Of a stretch of DNA of 64,000 nucleotides, positions 11,439 through 20,100 are shown piece after piece; position 1 is the first letter of the stretch, and each line of letters begins with the position of its first letter. The stretch is from Hyalella azteca (taxonomy: Eukaryota > Arthropoda > Malacostraca > Amphipoda > Hyalellidae): positions 511,478 to 575,477 of the forward strand of contig NW_025932041.1 of assembly GCF_000764305.2 (NCBI RefSeq). Reading direction: 5' to 3'. A program made the position numbers and the translations under genes. The notes under the pieces were generated by a model. That model saw nothing but the letters and a program-made list of their open reading frames with translations. It had not been told where the DNA came from and did not search any database.

Positions 11439-14151
11439 TTATACGTTAACAGACTTAAGGTTTTGTAACAAATGATGAACATTTGGCGCACGACGAGCAG
11501 AATCGGGAACTTCATCTTGCTGTGGCACCAGACTTGCTGGCGTGGGGTGGCCAGGTTCATCAGATGCGACGTTCGAGTCGTCCAGCAATGCAGATACACT
11601 CACTGGAGGCTGTTGAGCTAATGGCGCAGTGTTCAACTCTTGCGTGACTACAGCTTTAGTTATCGCTACCTCTGGCTTTAACCTGCGTGTTCTCTTAAAA
11701 AAATTGCTGTCTGCTTCACTGTTTGTTGACTGTCTGGAATCAGATTTCAAATCTTTGGTAGCTATCAAATCATCACTTGATATTTCCCGAGTAATATTCG
11801 CTTGAGTACATGACTTTTGTGCACCTTTCGCTTTTTCACTACATCGCTTTTTACGTGTTTCTCTGTCTTTTGAAGGGGAGATATTGTTTTTGTCTTCGAC
11901 CATCGCCTCTGGGGTTCTTTTTGCAGCGGATGAGATGGTGGGCGCCTCAGAAGCAACTGTGGCTGCGCTTAGCTTACGAAGAGGTAGGGACAGATTTGAG
12001 CGAGGCTTTCTTATGGGTGAAGTGATTCCCTTACTGTCGGAACTGGGTTTCTTTGAAAAAATATTTGATGAATTAGAAGGGTTGGATTTGCTGTTTTCAT
12101 TCGATGTAGGAACATTTTTTTTACTTGAGCCCATCCCGCTTGTCGATTTTTGACTCGTTTTCTCTTCAGCCACAGTGACGGAATTCACGTCAAGAAGATG
12201 ACAATTAGTGGCAGGCTTAGAGACGTTGCCGTTGGGATCCTGCAGTTGTTCTGGCTTTGCCATGTCAGGATATGGCAGACTTGTTGAAGACGAAGATGAA
12301 GATGACTGTAAAGGCACGTCTGAATGGTGGTGGTGGTGGTTAGGGTGATGCTTTCGAAGGCGATGCTGTTTCAGTTTCATGGTGGGCTTATCTGTAGAAT
12401 AAGGTTTACTGGGAAAAGTTGAGTCGAGCTTGTGTTTGGCTGGCGTTTTGGCTTCAAGAGTTAGACTTGAGTCTCTAGATGTGGAGTCGTGCACAACTTC
12501 GTGTAAAGGTTCTTCACTAGGCTTCATTAGTTTGGCTTTACTGCACCTTTTGCTAGAACATTTTTCGTTTCGTGGTTCATGCCTTTTGCTTCTTTTCTTT
12601 CTGCCAATACCAATACTCGTGAGAGAAGCGTCCATGGAATGATGATGATGGGTCAAATGATGATGGAAGGCCTGATGGTGCGCGTGGTGTACTGGGTGAA
12701 GCGGATGGTGCAGGTTCAGGTTACTAATGCTTGAGGTAACTGTTTCTTCAGAAGTTGAGGGCGATAAATTCCCTATTATAAGTTTTTCCTCATTAGCATT
12801 CCTACTATCTTCGTTGATGACGTTATTAACAGAAACATTGTTAGTTTTGGCAGAACATGTAGAATCGGTTCTCTCAAATACAGGATGAGTTGGGGAGGAG
12901 GAAGTATTGCAAGGCCCGCCGTCCACTTCCATCCCTACGGAAGACTCGACACTCAAGGGCTCCGTGGCCGGGGATATGACACTGTAAGTGTTCTCAGTGT
13001 CCCCGGCTTCGGTGTCCCCCGTCAAGCTAGGACTCGAGGACGAGGTATGGACGATCATCGTGTCATCCGACGTGTGGTGAGAACCTACATCTTCATCGTC
13101 CTCGCTGGCCTCTCTCACCAGCTCGTACACGTTAGACGACGCGCGTGACGATGTAAGGTTATCAGGGTACGTGTTTGAAGGGTCAATATAAATCTGCCGC
13201 TGCATGGAGTATTGGTGACTTCCAGAGCTGGTGGGGTCTGAATAATACATCACCTCTTCACTGTCAGGTCTGATCGACACGCAAGACGACACGTCAGCGA
13301 AGTATATTTCTGATTCTGGATCCATTTTGCCTGTACTATACACAGACTTTGGGTCACTCACACTCTTCAAATGTTTCGAGCCTGGCTTATCAATATTTAT
13401 TTCTCTCTGGATTTTCGCAAAGGAATTTATGTCTTTGCTATCACAAAATATGGTGTCGACGCGCTCATCGCGCTTGTGTTCAGTGACGTCGTCGAGAGAC
13501 TTGACTTGTCCTAAAGTTAGTTTCTTGTCCCTATGTCTATGAGGTAGAGAATTTGTACCGTGAGAGGTAGAGTCAACGACGTCACCTTCACTGCTGGGGA
13601 TAACGTCCCATTTCTTTTTATGACGAGCGCGGGGGGGCCTGCCAAGAGGACGGCTTGGGGAGGTCACGTCCTGAGCCTCATGGCTGATGGCTAAGCCACT
13701 CATGGTCAGTCCTCTTCCTGGGGGACTGGCGGGGCCTCTCATGAGGTCAGCCAGAGTCGGGGGCCGGTGAGCAGGGGACATGAGAACGGACGAGCCCTCG
13801 TGACGAAGACCTGACGGTGCAGTGTCTCCTCCACGTGACGGCGACATGGACTCGCCAGCCATGGTGGTGACGTTGGCAATATTTTCGGTTGAGGTGGGTT
13901 GTGAATAAGGAGGAGGAGGGCCCCAGAGATATCCAGGGAACGCGTCGGGGTACCCCATGGGCATGAAGGCCTCGGGGAAGGAAGGGGGAGGATAAGGAGG
14001 CAGATGCAAGGCGACCCCAGGATCAGATAGCGGACGGCTGCCGCGGGGATGTCGGAAGCCAAGACGCCCCTCCAAGCCCCGGGACATGAAGGGCCTTAGC
14101 AGGACGCCGGAGTGATGAGGGTGCTGGCGTACTCCGTCTTCCACGCAGCCC
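11439..14151 (-). CDS. ENTREP-like gene, terminal exon (about 903 codons)
   Basis: The acceptor TTTCCTGCCGCAG at 14152 (phase 2) opens a frame running unbroken to TAA at 11439. This is by far the longest non-repetitive frame in the window. Near its start it has proline-rich sequence and a PPPPY motif (13905-13919), the type of site bound by WW domains of NEDD4-family ubiquitin ligases. The middle is Ser/Thr-rich with basic patches. A histidine-rich stretch lies at about 12620-12720, with a shorter one at about 12335. The end carries NVHHLLQNLKSV (about 11445-11483), like the closing motif of ENTREP proteins. The rest is probably disordered cytoplasmic tail. It is much longer than the tails of vertebrate relatives, and arthropod orthologues could vary. 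Confidence 0.85.
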
Positions 14152-17100
14152 CTGCGGCAGGAAATGTACAATGAATTTGCTACGTTCTTTGCGGCATGTT
14201 ATATTAAATATCTAACAGGATACCACTGCGAATCTCATCAAACACTACAGAAAGAGACTGCTGGAAGTTATAAAGGTGAAAGGACATGCCATTAGAATAG
14301 AATAGAATAGATCAAATATTTTATAATCAAATAATAGATCAAATATCGCAACGTATATTGATTATTATTATCACAACTATGTTAACAGGTATTTCCCAAC
14401 TGAACGAATAATTTTGTTTGAAGGTGTTGGGAAATTTTTGCATGTCAAAACGCTTTGAAATTACATTTTGTTCTGAAAATGTAGTGTTATTTTCCCAATT
14501 ACATACTGCTTAGTTCAATCAAATCTCAGGCTCATACATTAACTTCCGAGTTATTCAAGAAAACATTTAAATTAAATGGATGTAATAATAATTTAGTCGC
14601 TAAATGTAAAATTATTCAAGGTCACATTATTTATTTTTCTGTAATTCAGGTAATTGAACTCTATATAAGCATGAACGTCATCACTTTAAATCTGTTTGCC
14701 ATTAACCTCTCGTTGAAGAACTTGCTGTATGAAATGTATATTTGCCCGAGTTTTTAAGTAAGAATTTTGGCGCTACGCCGGAAGCAAGTAAGAAAAAAGT
14801 GTAAGCAACACGACTGCATCAGTGTAAGCAGCACGACTGCATCAGTGTAAGCAACACGACTGCAGCAGTGTAAGCAACACGACTGCAGCAGTGTAAGCAA
14901 CACGACTGCAGCAGTGTAAGCAACACGACTGCAGCAGTGTAAGCAACACAACTGCAGCAGTGTAAGCAACACCACTGCAGCAGAGTAAGCAACACGACTG
15001 CATCAGTGTAAGCAACACCACTGCAGCAGTGTAAGCAACACGACTGCATCACGAGCATATTGTTACCGTGCTAGCGGGTGGGACAAACCCGTTGTCCACT
15101 TCAGAGTTAAACAGTGGAAGCTATTAATCTTGTGTAGACTTTAAATGAATGAATTTTCTATTAAAAGTATACTTAGGGATAGTACAGCAAAACATAAACA
15201 AATGAAACAAGTGAAGAGTGTGGCATTGATCAGTGGGCTTACTGGCAGTTCCACTGATAAGGGTTATGAGTACTGTTGGCTGTTCTAGGCCAAAACCTTA
15301 GTTTATAGGGAGCACAGGGTAGGACTAGACACTAGAGTGACAGTGACACCAGGTTTGCACTTCCAGACTAAACACAAATACACGGAATGCCAGTGGCTGC
15401 TAGTTACTAAATGACAGAACAGAATTGAACGCGACTGTCGTTAGTTGTGCAAATAAATCACTCTGAACTAAAATGGAAATAATTAAATTGAGTTAGACGG
15501 TACTGAAAAATAATGAATTAAAACACAGACTGGTTGAGTGATCAAAGGTCAGATGCCTTCCGGCAACAATATGTTTAGTCTTAAAATGCCTCGTACGGAA
15601 CAACTGAAATCTAGAAGCGATTTTAAATCTACCGTCCGTAAGGCCAGTCTAGTCAAGAAAAGTACAAGAATCGGCGACAGGCCTATCCAGGCCTATTCTT
15701 CAATGCCGAAGATACTATACTATACTATGCTATACTACGGTATACTATACTATACTACGGTATACTATGCTATACTATACAAACCTACGGTATACTCTAC
15801 TATATTATACTACGGTATACTATGCTATACTATACTAAACTACGGTATACTATACTATACTTTACTATACTATACTACGGTATACTAGACTATACTATAC
15901 TAAACTACGGTATACTATACTTTACTATACTATACTACGGTATACTATGCGATACTATACTATACCATACTATTTATACTATACTTAGTATACTATACTA
16001 TCAGTCATCACTGAGGAACAGCACCACTGACCCGGCAGCATAGCTCGGGTGGTGCAGGTGAAGCAGCAAAGACCGCGCGCCGTTCCCGCCAGGCGTGTCT
16101 GCCTCGGGGCTCAGGACGCCTGACGACCAACACCTGCACAACATAATAATAATAATAATAATAGCGGTTTCAGCGTTTATTAGGCCGTAGGCCAGTCGCC
16201 GATTCTTAACATCGCAGAACATTCACAGCATTTTGCGGTCTCGAACTCGCAACTCACTGCTACAATTCTGCTGTGCTTAACCGCCCGGCCTCCTCGCCGA
16301 TTCTGACCAGAAACTGACGCGCAGAGTTGGATCGAACCCACGCCTCTCTGCGCCAATCTTGGTACTCTGAATTGTAACCACTAGGCACTTGTTACATGAC
16401 TTGTTCGATTACTCTATATTAGGCAATATTTAAAAGCTACGAGTTCCAACTCTTTTCTTGCTCATTGCCTGTACAAGAAATTGGTTTCCACGAGCAATAA
16501 TGACGACCCTAAGGCCACCAGCTGCTTACTAATGACTGAATTTATTTTTTTAGAAAATTGTTTTTGAAGTACAACCTCTCAAGTTGGCTTTTTTGAGTTT
16601 TGAGTTATTTACGGCACTCGACACCCTACGCTGATTGTTCACACGAAACACGACTTGTGCGTAGATATTTCAAACCTCAGCACCGTGATCCTGCAACACT
16701 CCCAGGACAAAGCGAGCATCCATCACGAATGTTAGCACCAATGTTATTCTTACCGCATCACGAACGCTTCTCTTGCCCCATAACCAATGTTATTCTTACA
16801 CCATCACGAACAATACCCCACAGAAAGCTCGAGCGCAACGCTCCCTCTGGTCAGTAGTTTACATCAGAATAGTTTGCGATACAAGCCAACGAGCGACATT
16901 AATGCTAGTACAAGATTACTTCACTTGTCATCGATGGTGTCCCACAAGGCGTAGGGGTAGAGCACCTACCTCTCATCGATGGTGTCCCACAAGGCGTAGG
17001 GGTAGAGCACCTACCTCTCATCGATGGTGTCCCACAAGGCGTAGGGGTAGAGGGCCTCCTGTGTTATGGAGGTGGGGAAACCATAGTCGTCGCTGCAGCA

Positions 17101-20100
17101 GACGCAGTCGGGGGCGAGGCGGGTAGTGGCTGTGATGGCACTGAGGGCTTCACCTCCGTCACGTGTCAGGTCTCCTGACCCTGGTGACGTGAGGGCGTAG
17201 GGGCGGCGGTAGAGCTGACGGCGACGAGACTCTAGCTGCGACCAATACATCTTCTTCTTCTCGTGGCTGCGGCGGTAATGGATCATTGTCATCATGGCTT
17301 CAATAACAAGGGGGTGTTTACAGTTGGTTACTGTATTACAATGTTAGAAAAAACGGTGAAAAAACGGCCCCACTGGCGTTCTAGTGGCCGGTCGCCCCGT
17401 GAAAATAAACTGTTTTGCCGTTTTTATCAGATGTTTTACGGATTTCTAGTGTTAAATGAGAATAAAAACGGTGACACGGTGTTTCTTTGCACGTGCCGAC
17501 CGGCCACTGAAACGCCGGTAATACCGTTAACGGTAATTTTTCTAACTGTGTATATAATGGGGCTAAGGGGGGTGCTTAATGCACATAGTTTAATTGAAAC
17601 CCAAATTAGGAAGAACATGTCTCGTCACTAAAAATCTAACGTATACGCTTGTACTGCATTTCTTTGATCGATATTTCTTTTATCTGAAATCCATTGCGAT
17701 CATGAATATAGTAAACCACGAAAAAATTGTTATCTGTATGACTACCGAGGAATACCTCAGTTATCCTTCACTTCAGGAAAAGTTGTTTCGCTGCTGGTCA
17801 CATCGTAAGGACCAGCTTTACAATTAATGTCACTTCAGCACATATGTCGCAGGTCTTTAAAATAAATGATTTTTTTTTATAAATAAACTGTACCACTAAA
17901 CGCTAGCGACATTAAAACCGCTTCGTAGTTTTCAAGCGGCAATTGAACCCAACGAATCGTTAAGTTCTGACTACGTACTATACGGTGTCTTTTACTATAG
18001 GTGTCTTTCATAGGTACTTTATAGGTACTATACGGTTTATAGGTACTGTACGGTGTCTTTAGACAAGCGGCGAGTTATGTACAGTATGTACTGACTGGCG
18101 ACTTATGTGTTATTGACCGTAACAGCTGGTACACGAGCACGTGCACCAGCTGAGTGCTCACCTCAGCAGCTGGTACACGAGCACCAGCTGAGTGCTCACC
18201 TCAGCAGCTGGTACACGAGCATGCACGAGAAGATGGACACGAGGATGCCGATGACGGACAGGCCGAACATGGCGCGCAGGCACGCGTACAGCGGCCCGTG
18301 GATCACCAGGCACGAGCGCACGTGCGAGAACACGTACCGCTCGTCTGCGTAGTAAACAATAATTTAAATGTATAACGTACATATATATTATTAAATGTAC
18401 AACGTACATATATATTGCATATGCATTTATGCCGTCTGCATAGTAAACAATAACTTAAATGTACAATGTACATATATATTACATGTACATTAATGCCATC
18501 TGCGTAGTAAACAATAACTTAGATGTACAATGTACAAATATTATATATATATAAATGCCATCTGCGTAGTAAACAATAATTTAAATGTATAATGTATAAA
18601 TATTATACATGTACATGTGCGTAGTAAACAACAAGTTAAATGTACAACGTACATATATATTACATGTACATTAATGCCGTCTGCGTAGTAAACAACAATA
18701 TAAATGTATAATGTGTAAATATTGTACATATATATTAATGCCATCTGCGTAGTAAACAACAATTTAAATGTACAGTGTACAAATATACATATGCATTTTT
18801 GCCATAGATAAATACTTCAGAAAAAAGAAGCGGGCCAGATGCAGGAGCAATAGTAAGATAATCATTTCTCATTATAATACGATTATAAATACATTAGTGC
18901 CTACAATGGAGATATTAGAAGCAATGAAGAGCTCGTGAATATGAGCGTAAAAGAAGATAATGAATAAATACAAGGATATTATGGAAAAATTACCTTGCAA
19001 TCATTAATAAATACAAGCCATAGCTGGAGCAACGCTGCTAATAATGTTACTTTATAATCCCTTATATAATAATAAGCTGTCTTGATATCAAGTTACAAGT
19101 GTACTGCTGGAGCACCATTGCTAATAAGTGTAACTTATAATGATAAGTATAATAATACAAAGCTGTGTTAATATACAAGTGTATACGCACTGTGCTGTCC
19201 AGGCCCTGCGATGCCTGCGTAGGGCGTACAGGTACAGGACGCTACACCGCGTTGTATAACAATAATAAGCTGTGTTAATATACAAGTGTTAACAATAATA
19301 AGCTGTGTTAATATACAAGTGTTAATAATAATAAGCTGTGTTAATATACAAGTGTATACGCACTGTGTTGTCCAGGCCCAGCGATGCCTGCGTAGGGCGT
19401 ACAGGTACAGGACGCTACACCGCGTAGTATAACAATACTAAGCTGTGTTAATATACAAGTGTTAACAATAATAAGCTGTGTTAATATACAAGTGTTAATA
19501 ATAATAAGATGTGTTAATATACAAGTGTATACGCACTGTGTTGTCCAGGGCCTGCGATGCCTGCGTAGGGCGTACAGGTACAGGACGCGGCATCAGGCAG
19601 GTATTCGCACTCATGCAGCGTCTGGAGACGGTTCATGTGGAGTACAGTCGTGGTCACGGTCACCACCACGCACAGTACTGCGCATACCAGGCACAGACAA
19701 CCGCACAGCTTGATCTGTACAATGACACAGTGCATTAGTGGCACAGACAACCGCACAGCTTGATCTGTGCAATGACACTGCATTGAAGAACAGACTAGAC
19801 GAAGCTATGCAGGAGCATATGTTCAGTCTTAAAATGCCTAGCAAATTACGGACCAGGCAATAAGTCCAGACGAAGCTATGCCGGAGCATATGTTCAGTCT
19901 TAAAATGCCTAGCAAATTACGGACCAGGCAATAAGTCCAGCAGCTATCTCAATCAATCGTCAGTTATGGAAAGATCGGGTTCCAAAGACCGGATCCCTTG
20001 TGAATCAAGTCACGAAAAGTTCAAGAATTGGCAACAGGCCATGGGCCTATTACTTCAGCGCCGACACTTCTATTCTATTCTATTCTATTCTATTAGTGGC

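Noticed and set aside
11765..13542. Other frames inside the ENTREP-like terminal exon
   Set aside because: They are shadows of the 903-codon minus-strand frame, whose splice phase and protein features fit.
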